Of a stretch of 46,801 nucleotides of DNA, positions 27,623 to 36,387 are shown in pieces (position 1 is the first letter of the stretch; each line of letters opens with the position of its first letter). A model generated the notes under the pieces. That model ran no database searches. It saw nothing but the letters and a program-made list of their open reading frames with translations, and had not been told where the DNA came from. The stretch spans positions 1 to 46,801 of the forward strand of contig CAINNJ010000030.1 in assembly GCA_903851195.1 (NCBI GenBank). Reading direction: 5' to 3'. This DNA is from an uncultured Acidobacteriia bacterium. GTDB lineage: Bacteria > Acidobacteriota > Terriglobia > Bryobacterales > Bryobacteraceae. The position numbers and the translations under genes are program-made.

Positions 27623-27638
27623 ACAACGATAGTGCCAC
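27623..27638 (-). promoter_or_regulatory. Weaker sigma-54-like site upstream of the NtrC-type gene
   Basis: Minus strand GTGGCACTATCGTTGT: a perfect TGGCAC at -24, ten bases after GG the -12 is GT rather than GC (TTGTC). Roughly 30 bases before the start codon. It may indicate self-regulation. Confidence 0.3.
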
Positions 27639-27747
27639 TTCACCAACAATGCGGCAAGGGATGTGCGAAGCCGTACTTCTGCATTGGAGGAGCAGCCCGA
27701 AATGGTGCTTCATTCCTCTGAAACACCCGTGGGCGAAAATAGTGAGA

Positions 27748-29208
27748 ATGCGCCGTTTCCATCTTCCCCTTCTTTTGGTTCTCGCCGGTCTGGCCAAAGG
27801 ACAGCTTCCGGGCACAGCACCCGCCACATCACCGGTCACCCCACCCGGTACATTCGTGGAGCTGCCCTATCTCCAGCTGGGCGATGCGCCGGCGCTGGCG
27901 AAGCAGGAAAGCATGATGGTTCTGTGGCATACCGAAACAGCCGGAGTCTGGACGGTGCAGGTCCGCGCGCCGAAAGAAAAGACTTGGCGTCCCATGGCGG
28001 CGCCCACCGTGCAGACCGTGGACGCCCCCGGCATCGCGAAGCATCAGGTCTATCGCGCGCGCCTGACCGGTTTGAAGCCGGGTGAAGCCTTTGCCTATCA
28101 GGTTCTGAAAGACGGCCAGGCCGTATTTCAGGCCGAAGGGCGCGCCCGCAAATCGGCCGCCCAACCGGTGCGATTCGCGCTCTTCGGCGATTCCTCGCAG
28201 AACACACCGGGACAGCGCGCCATCGCTTACCAGACCGCTCTCACGAAGCCCGATTTCGTGTTCGTGACCGGCGATATCGTCTACACTTCCGGCCGCATTT
28301 CGGAATATCGGGAGAAATTTTTCCCGATTTACAATGCCGAGACCGCGAGCGCGACCACCGGCGCGCCGCTGATCCGGTCCGTGCCCATGATCGCGGCGCC
28401 GGGCAACCACGACACGGTCCTGCAGAACTTCGCGCGCTTCCCGGATTCGCTCGCCTATTTCCTGTATTGGGACCAGCCGCTCAACGGCCCGCGCGTGAGC
28501 TCCGGCGCGCCGAAAACGGTTCATCAGCTCACCGGCAGCGAAGCCGCGCAGCCTGCTTTCCGCGCCGCCGCCGCGCCGCGCTATCCCGTTATGGCGAATT
28601 TCTCTTTCGATTACGGCAATGCGCACTGGACCGTGCTCGATTCCAACAACTACATGGACTGGAATAACCCGGAACTCCGCGCCTGGGTCGAGAAAGATCT
28701 GGCGTCGGCAAGCGGCGCGACATGGCGCTTCGTGGCGTTTCACCACCCGGGCTTCAACTCGTCCCACAGCCATTTCACGGATCAATGGATGCGCAGCCTG
28801 GCTCCCGTTTTCGAAAAAGGCAAAGTCGACGTGGTGTTCGCAGGACACGTGCACAACTACCAGCGCAGCTTTCCGCTCACCTTCACCCCGAAACCCCAAC
28901 CGGACGGCAGCGCAATGGGTTCCAAAGGCGAGGTGGCGGGCGACTGGAAACTCGACAAGCAGTTCGGCACGGCCGCCGACACCGCCCACAAACCGAACGG
29001 CGTCCTATACATCGTCAGCGGGGGCGGCGGGGCCGGGTTATACGACCCCGCGCAGATGAATGAGCCGGCCTCCTGGCAGAGCTTCACGGATAAGTTCATC
29101 TCCAACACGCACTCGTTCAGCCTGGTGGATATCGACGCGAAGAGTTTCCGGTTCCGCCAGATCAGCGAAACCGGTGAGGAACTCGATTCGTTCCGGATTC
29201 AGAAGTAA
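27748..29208 (+). CDS. Exported purple acid phosphatase-like metallophosphoesterase
   Basis: 486 residues from ATG 27748, chosen for its signal peptide (MRRFHLPLLLVLAGLAKG); an upstream frame extension to 27616 is unlikely. An N-terminal fibronectin-like part (about 30-130) precedes the catalytic domain. All metal motifs of the purple acid phosphatase type are seen: FALFGDSSQN, VTGDIVYTSG, APGNHDT, VAFHHPGFN and FAGHVHNYQRS. It likely releases phosphate from organic esters in the periplasm or outside. Convergent with glcD, only three bases between stops. Confidence 0.9.
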   Translation: MRRFHLPLLLVLAGLAKGQLPGTAPATSPVTPPGTFVELPYLQLGDAPALAKQESMMVLWHTETAGVWTVQVRAPKEKTWRPMAAPTVQTVDAPGIAKHQVYRARLTGLKPGEAFAYQVLKDGQAVFQAEGRARKSAAQPVRFALFGDSSQNTPGQRAIAYQTALTKPDFVFVTGDIVYTSGRISEYREKFFPIYNAETASATTGAPLIRSVPMIAAPGNHDTVLQNFARFPDSLAYFLYWDQPLNGPRVSSGAPKTVHQLTGSEAAQPAFRAAAAPRYPVMANFSFDYGNAHWTVLDSNNYMDWNNPELRAWVEKDLASASGATWRFVAFHHPGFNSSHSHFTDQWMRSLAPVFEKGKVDVVFAGHVHNYQRSFPLTFTPKPQPDGSAMGSKGEVAGDWKLDKQFGTAADTAHKPNGVLYIVSGGGGAGLYDPAQMNEPASWQSFTDKFISNTHSFSLVDIDAKSFRFRQISETGEELDSFRIQK

Positions 29209-29211
29209 CGG

Positions 29212-30684
29212 TTAGAGAAGCGGCGCGCCGGCGCGCAGCGGGGCCTGACGGATTTCGAGGCAGCCCCGCCCGGTCGGCAGAACCTTACCCGGGTTCAGCC
29301 GGCCCGCCGGGTCGAAGAGCGTCTTGAATCGACCGATGTAATCGAGCGAATCCGGCGAGAACAGCTTCGCCATCAGTTCGTTCTTTTCCATGCCGACGCC
29401 GTGCTCGCCGGTGATAGACCCGCCCACCGAGATGCAGTAGGTGAGGATGTCCTCACCCGCGGCTTTCGCGCGTTCCAGTTCGCCTTCCACGTGCGGATTG
29501 AACAGGATAATCGGGTGCATGTTGCCATCCCCCGCGTGGAAGATGTTGCTGATGCCCAGACGGTGCTTCTTCGCGACCTCCGCGATATGGCGAAGGGTCG
29601 GCGCGATCTGCGTACGCGGCACCACGCCATCCTGCACGTAATAGGACGGGCTGACCCGGCCCACCGCGCCGAACGCGTTCTTCCGGCCCTTCCACAACAG
29701 GTCGCGCTCTTCGGCCGTTTTCGCCACGCGGAACTCACGGGCGCCACAACGTTCGCAGGCCTCGCGGATCTGCAGCGTCTGCGCCTCTACCGCTTCGACG
29801 AGACCTTCGAGTTCGATCAGGAGCACGGCGGCGGCATCCAGGGGATATCCGGCATGCGTCGCCTCTTCCACCATGCGCAGCATCTCGCCATCCAGCATCT
29901 CCACCGCGACCGGCGTAATGGCGCGCGCCGTGATGTCCGCGATGGTGTCGGCGCAGTCGGAGGCGGAGTTGTAGATCGCGAGAATCGTCTTGATCTTTTC
30001 CGGCTGCCGCATCAGGCGCACAATGACCTTCGTCACCAGCACCATGGTGCCTTCGGAGCCCGTCAGCAAACCCACCAGGTCGTAACCCGGCGAATCGAGT
30101 TCCTTGCCGCCCGTGGTGTGCACGGAACCATCCGGCAGCACGAACTCGAGGCCCATCACGTGATTCGTCGTGACGCCGTAAGCCAGGGTGTGCGGGCCGC
30201 CCGCGTTTTCCGACACGTTGCCGCCGATGGTGCAGGCGCGCTGGCTGGAGGGATCGGGCGCGTAGAAATAGTTCAGCGCCGCCACGGCCAGCGAAATATC
30301 CAGATTCACCACGCCGGGCTGCACCACCATGCGTTCGTTTTCCAGATCGATTTCGAGGATCCGGTTCATGCGCGAAAAGCCGATGGTCACGCCGCCCGCG
30401 CGCGGAATGGCGCCGCCGCTCAGCCCCGTGCCCGCGCCGCGGCCGACAATGGGAACGCCGTACTCCGCCGTGATCTTCACGATGGCCGAAACGTCCTCGG
30501 TAGTCCGCGGAAACACGACCATCTCCGGCCGCGCCTTATCCACGCTGCCGTCGTATTCGTAAAGACTCATGTCCTCCGGACGGTCCAGATAGCCTTTCGG
30601 ACCGAGGAGTTGCACGAGGCGCTTCTTTGCCGCCGCCGGAAGCGGGATGCGGCCGAAGACCTGTTCAGAGGAGTGACTGGACAT
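29212..30684 (-). CDS. glcD: Glycolate oxidase subunit GlcD-like FAD-linked oxidase
   Basis: 490 residues. FAD-binding type-4 domain about 40-215 (VVFPRTTEDVSAIVKITAEY, PIVGRGAGTGLSGGAIP, CTIGGNVSENAGGPHTLAYG), and C-terminal cap to about 475 (NIFHAGDGNMHPIIL, GSITGEHGVGMEKN, LFDPAGRLNPGKVLP). Oxidises glycolate or D-lactate, passing electrons onward; usual partners GlcE and GlcF are not in the window, so D-lactate or another 2-hydroxyacid dehydrogenase is possible. The start overlaps the end of the TlpA-like gene by 20 bases, so the two are co-transcribed. Confidence 0.9.
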   Translation of the reverse strand: MSSHSSEQVFGRIPLPAAAKKRLVQLLGPKGYLDRPEDMSLYEYDGSVDKARPEMVVFPRTTEDVSAIVKITAEYGVPIVGRGAGTGLSGGAIPRAGGVTIGFSRMNRILEIDLENERMVVQPGVVNLDISLAVAALNYFYAPDPSSQRACTIGGNVSENAGGPHTLAYGVTTNHVMGLEFVLPDGSVHTTGGKELDSPGYDLVGLLTGSEGTMVLVTKVIVRLMRQPEKIKTILAIYNSASDCADTIADITARAITPVAVEMLDGEMLRMVEEATHAGYPLDAAAVLLIELEGLVEAVEAQTLQIREACERCGAREFRVAKTAEERDLLWKGRKNAFGAVGRVSPSYYVQDGVVPRTQIAPTLRHIAEVAKKHRLGISNIFHAGDGNMHPIILFNPHVEGELERAKAAGEDILTYCISVGGSITGEHGVGMEKNELMAKLFSPDSLDYIGRFKTLFDPAGRLNPGKVLPTGRGCLEIRQAPLRAGAPLL

Positions 30685-31177
30685 GCTGAATCATCTGCGG
30701 CGAAGACCAGGGCTGCACGGAGATATATTTTTCGATCACTTTGCCGTTCCGGTCAATCAGATAACTTTCGGGATACTGCACGGTGCCATAGCTCAGATTG
30801 ATGTTCTGCTCGGGATCCCGCGCGGTGAGATAGGCGAGCGGATTGCGCGCCAGGAACTGTTTGTACGCCGCTTCGTCCTTATCGACGCTGACGCCCAGAA
30901 TCACCAGGCCCTTCGGTCCCAACTGCCGCGCCATCTCGTTCAGGCCCGGAATTTCTTCGATACAGGGAGGGCACCAGGTGGCCCAGAAGTTGAGCAGCAG
31001 CAGTTTGCCGCCGTACTCGCGGGCCGTGACGGACTTCCCGTTATCGGCGCGGATGCTGAAATCGGGAGCGCGGTCCCCGGCATTGACCACCGTCTCATGC
31101 AGGGAGTTGTAGAGGGCGAAGCAGAACGCGGCCATCATGAGCGCGAGCGCGGCCTTCAGAATTCGGTCTGACTTCAT
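30665..31177 (-). CDS. TlpA-like thiol-disulfide oxidoreductase
   Basis: 170 residues with an N-terminal signal/anchor helix (about 7-24). Thioredoxin fold of the AhpC/TSA-redoxin type: GDRAPDFSIRADNGKSV, LLLNFWATWCPPCIEEIPGL (active CPPC), LVILGVSVDKDE, and cis-Pro QYPESYLIDRNGKV. Periplasmic, membrane-tethered; such proteins reduce apocytochrome c before heme attachment or act in envelope redox repair. Many c-type cytochromes are encoded in the window. It is the first gene of an operon with glcD. Confidence 0.9.
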   Translation of the reverse strand: MKSDRILKAALALMMAAFCFALYNSLHETVVNAGDRAPDFSIRADNGKSVTAREYGGKLLLLNFWATWCPPCIEEIPGLNEMARQLGPKGLVILGVSVDKDEAAYKQFLARNPLAYLTARDPEQNINLSYGTVQYPESYLIDRNGKVIEKYISVQPWSSPQMIQHVQSLL

Positions 31178-31232
31178 ATAGTGTGCGGTTTCCTATAATT
31201 CTATCGGACGCAGTGATAACAAAAATTCTTCC

Positions 31233-31649
31233 ATGATCATTTCAAAAAAGGTGGAGTTCTCCGCCTCTCATATCTGCCGGTCCGAACACCTCTCCGACGA
31301 GGACAACGAGCGGCTCTACGGGGCGGCCTCCAACCCGCTCGGCCACGGTCACAACTATATCGTCGAGGTGGCCGTCTCCGGCGATCCGGAGCCTGTCACC
31401 GGGATGATTCTCGATCTGAAACATCTCAAAGACATCCTCGAAGAACGGGTGCTGAGCGTTTACGACCACCGGCTGCTGAACCGCGAAGTGGCGCCGTTCG
31501 ACCGCGTGGTCCCGACGGTCGAAAACATCGCGATCGACATCTGGAACCGCCTGGAACCGCATATCGACCCGACCGGCCGCGCGAGACTCTGGTCCGTCCG
31601 CGTGCACGAAACGAACGATTTGTTTGTGGAATACCGGGGCGAAAAATGA
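31233..31649 (+). CDS. PTPS/QueD-family protein, copy 1: keeps Asp-His, lacks catalytic Cys
   Basis: 138 residues of the 6-pyruvoyl-tetrahydropterin synthase fold. Zinc ligands are present (H13 in FSASHICR; H38 and H40 in GHGHNY) and so is the pterin-anchor Glu (E97 in PTVEN). In rat PTPS the catalytic triad is Cys42 from one subunit and Asp88-His89 from its neighbour. Here the Cys position in GAASNPLGHGH is Ala32, but Asp78-His79 (VYDHRLLN) is intact. Copy 2, overlapping by four bases (ATGA), has the opposite pattern. A joint enzyme is proposed. Alternatively this copy may be a PTPS-like protein with changed chemistry. Confidence 0.92.
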   Translation: MIISKKVEFSASHICRSEHLSDEDNERLYGAASNPLGHGHNYIVEVAVSGDPEPVTGMILDLKHLKDILEERVLSVYDHRLLNREVAPFDRVVPTVENIAIDIWNRLEPHIDPTGRARLWSVRVHETNDLFVEYRGEK

Positions 31650-32065
31650 CCGTTTACCTGAGCCGCCGCTACGGTTTCGCGGCCTCCCACCGTCTGCATT
31701 CCCCTGCCCTGAGCGAAGCCCGCAACCGCGAGATCTACGGCAAATGCAATAATCCCAACGGGCACGGCCACAACTACGAAGTGGAACTGACCGTCCGGAG
31801 CGCGGTGGATCCGGTCACGGGACTGGCGGTCGACCTGGCCACCCTGGACGGGCTTGCCGAGACGCATATCCTGAAACCCTTCCGGTACCGGAATCTGAAC
31901 GAGGAGATCGACGTATTCCGGCTGGCCGTTCCAACCACGGAAAACATGGCGGCGGAAGTGGACCGCCGTTTGAGAGCCGCATGGCCGGAGACCTTCCCCG
32001 CCGATGGACCGCGGCTTGAAAAGGTTCGCATCTGGGAAACGGAGCGAAACATCTGTGAAGTCTGA
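31646..32065 (+). CDS. PTPS-family protein, copy 2: keeps catalytic Cys, lacks Asp-His
   Basis: 139 residues. Close to animal 6-pyruvoyl-tetrahydropterin synthase: [20 protein letters not shown], then [20 protein letters not shown], with Cys34 and zinc ligands H15, H40, H42, and anchor Glu99 in PTTEN. The second half of the triad is changed: where the rat enzyme has P-L-D-H-K-N-L this has P-F-R80-Y81-R-N-L, so both Asp and His are gone. Its start overlaps the stop of copy 1 and it is followed at once by FolE. Together: GTP to dihydroneopterin triphosphate (FolE), then tetrahydropterin formation by the pair. Confidence 0.92.
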   Translation: MTVYLSRRYGFAASHRLHSPALSEARNREIYGKCNNPNGHGHNYEVELTVRSAVDPVTGLAVDLATLDGLAETHILKPFRYRNLNEEIDVFRLAVPTTENMAAEVDRRLRAAWPETFPADGPRLEKVRIWETERNICEV

Positions 32066-32072
32066 GACCCTT

Positions 32073-32678
32073 ATGAAGAGGAAGCGCGCCGAGATCAAAA
32101 TTCTGGAGCCTGGCAGGACCGGCAAACCAATTGCCCCGCTGATCGCCTCGGTGCTCGATTCGCTCGGCGAAGATACGCAGCGGGATGGTTTGCTGCGCAC
32201 GCCGGAACGCGTGGAGAAAGCGCTGCGCTTTCTTACCAGCGGCTACACCACGGACATCGACAAACTGGTGAACGACGCCATTTTCGACGTCAAATACGAC
32301 GAAATGGTGATCGTGCGCGACATCGAGTTCTTCAGCATGTGCGAACACCACATGCTGCCGTTCTACGGCAAGATGCACGTCGCCTATATCGCGAAAAGCA
32401 AGGTCATCGGCCTCAGCAAACTGCCCCGCATCGTGGACGCCTTCGCGCGTCGCCTCCAGATCCAGGAGCGGCTCACCCAACAGGTAGCGGAGTGCATTCA
32501 GGAAAAGCTGGAGCCGATGGGCGTCGGCGTGGTGGCCGAAGCCCAGCACTTCTGCATGATGATGCGGGGCGTGGAGAAACAGCACTCCGGGACGGTGACC
32601 AGCGCGATGCTGGGGGCGTTCCGGGAGAACAAGGAGACGCGGGACGAGTTTTTGTCCCTGATCCGGAACGGGAAATAG
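32073..32678 (+). CDS. folE: GTP cyclohydrolase I (FolE type)
   Basis: 201 residues from ATG 32073; GTG 32055, overlapping the previous stop, is an alternative. Signature sites: [20 protein letters not shown], the zinc and active region [44 protein letters not shown], and [20 protein letters not shown] with the second zinc Cys. Converts GTP to 7,8-dihydroneopterin triphosphate. As the third gene of an operon with two PTPS paralogues it probably feeds a tetrahydropterin (BH4-like) route rather than only folate or queuosine; no sepiapterin reductase or QueE is in view. Confidence 0.95.
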   Translation: MKRKRAEIKILEPGRTGKPIAPLIASVLDSLGEDTQRDGLLRTPERVEKALRFLTSGYTTDIDKLVNDAIFDVKYDEMVIVRDIEFFSMCEHHMLPFYGKMHVAYIAKSKVIGLSKLPRIVDAFARRLQIQERLTQQVAECIQEKLEPMGVGVVAEAQHFCMMMRGVEKQHSGTVTSAMLGAFRENKETRDEFLSLIRNGK

Positions 32679-32707
32679 CCCGCCGCTAACCCGTTATCCC
32701 CACCGGA

Positions 32708-33976
32708 TTACCCCCACCAGACTTCGCCGGGCGCCAGATGCGCCTTCGCCACGTCCGGATTGAGTTCTACGCCATACCCCGGCTTGTCCTGAATGGTGAA
32801 GTAACCCTTCTCCCAGAACGGGCCCTCGCGGACCACCAGGTCCGGCCACCAGTCGATGTAGTTCGCCAGTTCGTGCACGCGGAACTCCCGCATCGATGCG
32901 GCGGCGTGGGCGCTCGCGATGGTTCCGAGAGGGCTTGCCGGGTTATGCGCCGCCGTCCAGATGTAATACATCTCTGCCAGATCGGAGATTCGCTTCGATT
33001 CCAGCAGCCCGCCCGATTTCGGAATGTCGATGTGCACGCCGCTGGTGGCCTGCATCTCGATCAGCCGCCGGAAGCCCTGCCGGGTGTAGAGGTTCTCGCC
33101 CGTGCAGACCGGGACGTTGACTGCATGTGTCACGCGCGCCATGGCTTCGATGTTGTCCGGCGGAACCGGATCCTCCAGCCACATCGGCTTCACGTGCTCC
33201 AGCGCGTTGGCGAGCGTAATCACGTCCCGCACATCGTAGCGCCAGTGGGCTTCCACGGCGAAATCGGCGTCCGGCCCCAGGGTCTCCCGCACAGTCTCCA
33301 TAGCCGTGACAATCCGCCGCACGTCCTTGTGGCTCAGGTTGCGGGCATACGGGTCGTGGCCGGGTTCTTTGAATTCCGGGTCCGCGGCGGGAGGAATGCC
33401 GTCGCCCTGAAACTTGAACGCCGTCCAGCCCCACTTCTCGCCCTTCACGGCCGCGACCTGATCTTTCCAGGACTGCATGTCTTCCACGTGCGCGGCCGGC
33501 TTCGACATGGTCCGGTAGAAGCGCACTTTGTCCCGGAAGCGGCCGCCGAGCAGGTTGCAGACCGGCGTTTCGAGGATCCGGCCCGCCAGATCCCACAGAG
33601 CGATCTCGATGCCGCTGGCCGCCGTGACTGTCACACCCGCAATGGCGCCGGCGCCCGCGCTGCGCATCAGCATCTTCGTGTAGAGCTTATCGACGTTCAG
33701 CGGGTCCTCGCCGATGATGTGCTGCTTCAGCTGGTTCAGCACGAGATCTTTGACGCCCGGTCCCCAGTACGCCTCGCCGATGCCGTAGAGCCCCGGCTGG
33801 TCCGTCTCGATCTTGATGAGGTTCCAGTCCCAGGTGCCGCGGACGATCATCACCTTCACGTCGCGGATTTTGACTTTGTTCTTCAACGCCGCGGCGGCCT
33901 TCCAGCGCGCGCCGGAGAAGAGGAATCCCGCGGAGGCGGCACGGGTCAGAAAGTCCCTGCGATGGAAATTCGGCAT
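32708..33976 (-). CDS. Exported mandelate racemase/muconate-lactonising-family enzyme (sugar-acid dehydratase-like)
   Basis: 422 residues from ATG (complement of 33974-33976), which opens a Tat-type leader (FHRRDFLTRAASAGFLFSG); a frame extension to 34048 is less likely. Enolase-superfamily barrel: WGWTAFKFQG (Lys region), FAVEAHWRYDVRD, PMWLEDPVPPDN, VPVCTGENLYTRQGF (metal Glu residues) and WTAAHNPASPLGT (catalytic His). Closest in layout to galactonate/gluconate dehydratases. An exported member is uncommon and may bind or dehydrate sugar acids outside the cytoplasm. Convergent with folE; 29 bases between. Confidence 0.87.
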   Translation of the reverse strand: MPNFHRRDFLTRAASAGFLFSGARWKAAAALKNKVKIRDVKVMIVRGTWDWNLIKIETDQPGLYGIGEAYWGPGVKDLVLNQLKQHIIGEDPLNVDKLYTKMLMRSAGAGAIAGVTVTAASGIEIALWDLAGRILETPVCNLLGGRFRDKVRFYRTMSKPAAHVEDMQSWKDQVAAVKGEKWGWTAFKFQGDGIPPAADPEFKEPGHDPYARNLSHKDVRRIVTAMETVRETLGPDADFAVEAHWRYDVRDVITLANALEHVKPMWLEDPVPPDNIEAMARVTHAVNVPVCTGENLYTRQGFRRLIEMQATSGVHIDIPKSGGLLESKRISDLAEMYYIWTAAHNPASPLGTIASAHAAASMREFRVHELANYIDWWPDLVVREGPFWEKGYFTIQDKPGYGVELNPDVAKAHLAPGEVWWG

Positions 33977-34054
33977 TGCAGAAAGTCTATCGCGAACCGG
34001 CAGCGCGCGGCGGGCAGCGATCATGGCGCGGAGCGAGGCAGCTATCATGAAACG

Positions 34055-34873
34055 ATGCGTTCTTTTACCGGCGTAGTGTGCCTGTTCCTTCTTGCCTTAA
34101 CCAGCGCGGCACTTCTCCACGCCTCCCTTATTCCCACGGTTCATCTGGACGAAGATACCGTAAAAACTTATCAAAGCTACGTGGATGTTTTCGAGAAATC
34201 CGTTGTCGATCAGTTCAACAAGACCGGCAGGATGTGGATCGACTCGGAGAACAACGGCAAGCGCAACGCGTTCGAGGCTTCCAAACCGGTGGTCGAACCG
34301 CGGCGCAACGAAGATATCGCCCATGGCAGCATCCACCACTTCTCGGGCGCCATCCACATCAACAACGCGACCATTGAATCGGTCCGGCACGTGATGGAGG
34401 ATTACCCCCACTACGTGCAGATTTTTAAACCCGATCTTGGCGCCGCCTCCGGCACGAAGGAAGCGGACAGCACCCCGGAAGATGAGCACTTTCTTTCGAA
34501 ACTGCTGCTGGTGCAGAGCACCATCTGGATGAGTGTCACGTACGACACCATTTACGACACCCATTACCGCCGCGTGGCAAAGGATCGGTGGACCACCCGT
34601 TCCGTCGCGCTCAGCATTAAGGAATGGAAGGACCCGAAAAACCAGACCGCCGGCACTATGCCCGAGGGCGACGACCACGGCTTCCTCTGGAAGACCAACA
34701 CGTACTGGTTTGCACGGAAACGCAATGGCGGGCTTGATCTGCAGGCCGATTCGATCGCGCTTTCGCGGACCAACCCGGTCGGTTTCGCGTGGTGGGGGAC
34801 GCGCCGCTCTCGCGACGCCGTTGACAAGATGCTGAGGGACGTCCAGAACGCCATCGAAGCGAACCGGAAATAA
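34055..34873 (+). CDS. Exported hypothetical protein, START/SRPBCC-like
   Basis: 272 residues, signal peptide MRSFTGVVCLFLLALTSAAL. ATG 34055 is chosen for that leader; the frame extends far upstream as a shadow of the enolase-family gene. HHFSGAIHINNATIESVRHV MEDYPHYVQIFKPDL followed by SKLLLVQSTIWMSVTYDT and a C-terminal amphipathic helix (SRDAVDKMLRDVQNAIEANR) resemble lipid-binding START-type domains seen in exported acidobacterial proteins. Function unknown. It ends in a 15-base tandem duplication. Confidence 0.78.
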   Translation: MRSFTGVVCLFLLALTSAALLHASLIPTVHLDEDTVKTYQSYVDVFEKSVVDQFNKTGRMWIDSENNGKRNAFEASKPVVEPRRNEDIAHGSIHHFSGAIHINNATIESVRHVMEDYPHYVQIFKPDLGAASGTKEADSTPEDEHFLSKLLLVQSTIWMSVTYDTIYDTHYRRVAKDRWTTRSVALSIKEWKDPKNQTAGTMPEGDDHGFLWKTNTYWFARKRNGGLDLQADSIALSRTNPVGFAWWGTRRSRDAVDKMLRDVQNAIEANRK

Positions 34874-34899
34874 TTGTCAGCGAAATAATCGTCAACGAA
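34870..34899. repeat. 15-base tandem duplication at a convergent gene junction
   Basis: ATAATTGTCAGCGAA followed by ATAATCGTCAACGAA, two mismatches. The first copy includes the TAA stop of the START-like gene; the second lies on the end of the convergent small gene. Same unit length and setting as the repeat at 4798-4840, different sequence. Confidence 0.7.
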
Positions 34900-35167
34900 G
34901 ATGGCCGGGCGTCCAGCGCAGTTTCCAGCCCGGCCGGGCCCGCAGAGTGGCGTTCACCTCTTCGAGCGAGCCGAAGAAGCCGGCAAAACTCCGCTCCAGA
35001 TGCGCGGGTCGGCGACGCACCTGCGTGAAATCGCGATGCCGGAACTGATCGGTGCAGGCGATCACCGCGGTTCCCATGGGCCGGTACTCGTGCGTGCCCT
35101 GTGCCCAGGCCAGGCTGCTTTCTTTATCGATCCATACCGCGAAACCCATCTCTTTATAATTTGCCAT
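34892..35167 (-). CDS. Small hypothetical protein
   Basis: 91 residues from ATG (complement of 35165-35167). Reads like a folded small protein: MANYKEMGFAVWIDKESSLA, TAVIACTDQFRHRDFTQVRR, GFFGSLEEVNATLRARPGWK, LRWTPGHLR. No family recognised and no clear ribosome binding site; a start at 35284 would add a low-sense Arg/Cys-rich leader. Kept because the opposite-strand frame is poorer. Confidence 0.45.
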   Translation of the reverse strand: MANYKEMGFAVWIDKESSLAWAQGTHEYRPMGTAVIACTDQFRHRDFTQVRRRPAHLERSFAGFFGSLEEVNATLRARPGWKLRWTPGHLR

Positions 35168-35253
35168 TCGCGGCGCGGCGCGTGCACGCTGGTTCGCGCA
35201 GGAGTCGCAATGATAGTCTCGCAGTGAAACGTTTTCCGCAAAGGACACCCTGC

Positions 35254-36357
35254 ATGAAGCCCTCGTTCGCCGCTCTGACGGCACTCCTTATCAGCAGCAT
35301 TCCCCTCCCCGGAGCCACCACGGTGAAAAAATCCGATTTCGGCAAAATGCCCGACGGCACGCCCGTTGCGCTTTACACACTGACCAGTTCCACCGGCCTC
35401 GAAGCCCGCATCATTACTTACGGCGGGATTCTGGTTTCTCTCAAAACGCCGGACCGCAAAGGCGTGGCGGCCGACGTCGTGCTCGGCCATGACGACCTCG
35501 CCGGATACCTTGGCGATAAGGGCACCTACTTCGGCGCCCTGATCGGCCGTTACGCCAACCGCATCGGCCATGCGGCCTTCACGCTGAACGGCGCGGCCTA
35601 TAAACTGCCGAAGAACGACGGGGACAACTCCCTCCATGGCGGCACGATGGGCTTCGACAAGCGTGTGTGGACGGCGAAGGAGGTACCCGGCGGTCTGGAA
35701 CTCACCCTGTTAAGTAAGGACGGCGAAGAGGGGTATCCCGGCAATCTGAAAGCGGTGGTCACCTACTCGCTGAACGGCAATAACCTGCAGATCCACTACA
35801 CGGCGACCACCGATAAAGCTACCGTCGTGAACCTGACGAACCACTCGTACTGGAATCTGAAGGGGGACGGCGACATCCTCGGCAACCTGCTCACGATCAA
35901 CAGCGATCGTTACACGCCCGTCGACGCCGGCCTGATCCCCACGGGGGAACTGAAGCCGGTGGCGGGCACACCCTTCGACTTCCGCAAGCCCACTGCCGTT
36001 GGCGCCCGCATTGCCCAGGACGATGCGCAGCTGAAACTGGGACATGGCTACGATCACAACTGGGTTCTGAACCGCACCGGCAAAGGTCTGGAACTCGCGG
36101 CACGCGTGGAAGATACCGCCTCCGGCCGCGTCATGGAAGTCTATACGGACCAGCCCGGCGTGCAGTTTTACACGGGCAACTTCCTGAACGGAACGGTAAA
36201 GGGCAAAGGCGGAAAACTCGCGGCCATCCATTCCGCCCTGTGTCTTGAAACGCAGCACTACCCGGACACGCCGAATAAGAAGTCCTTCCCCACCGCGGAG
36301 CTGAAGCCCGGCGAGAAGTATGACACGACCACGGAATTCCGCTTCAGCGTGAAATAG
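35254..36357 (+). CDS. galM: Exported aldose 1-epimerase (galactose mutarotase)
   Basis: 367 residues, signal peptide MKPSFAALTALLISSIPLPG; ATG 35254 follows AAAGGACACCCTGC. Mutarotase landmarks: ARIITYGGILVSLKTPDRKG, GRYANRIGHAAFTLNG, NGDN-type loop, LHGGTMGFDKRVW, VNLTNHSYWNLKG (catalytic His), LGHGYDHNWVL and LCLETQHYPDTPN (catalytic Glu). Interconverts alpha and beta anomers of free sugars; the exported form suggests a role in extracellular sugar breakdown. Convergent with the Sel1 gene with a strong hairpin between. Confidence 0.93.
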   Translation: MKPSFAALTALLISSIPLPGATTVKKSDFGKMPDGTPVALYTLTSSTGLEARIITYGGILVSLKTPDRKGVAADVVLGHDDLAGYLGDKGTYFGALIGRYANRIGHAAFTLNGAAYKLPKNDGDNSLHGGTMGFDKRVWTAKEVPGGLELTLLSKDGEEGYPGNLKAVVTYSLNGNNLQIHYTATTDKATVVNLTNHSYWNLKGDGDILGNLLTINSDRYTPVDAGLIPTGELKPVAGTPFDFRKPTAVGARIAQDDAQLKLGHGYDHNWVLNRTGKGLELAARVEDTASGRVMEVYTDQPGVQFYTGNFLNGTVKGKGGKLAAIHSALCLETQHYPDTPNKKSFPTAELKPGEKYDTTTEFRFSVK

Positions 36358-36387
36358 CCCGACGCCAGAGCCGAAAAAACCAAAGCC

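Noticed and set aside
26012-27721. 569-residue plus-strand open frame over the NtrC-type gene
   Set aside because: Shadow of the activator on the other strand; high-GC third positions keep the opposite frame open.
32738-34054. Long plus-strand extension before the START-like protein
   Set aside because: Antisense shadow of the enolase-family gene; the signal peptide at 34055 marks the true start.
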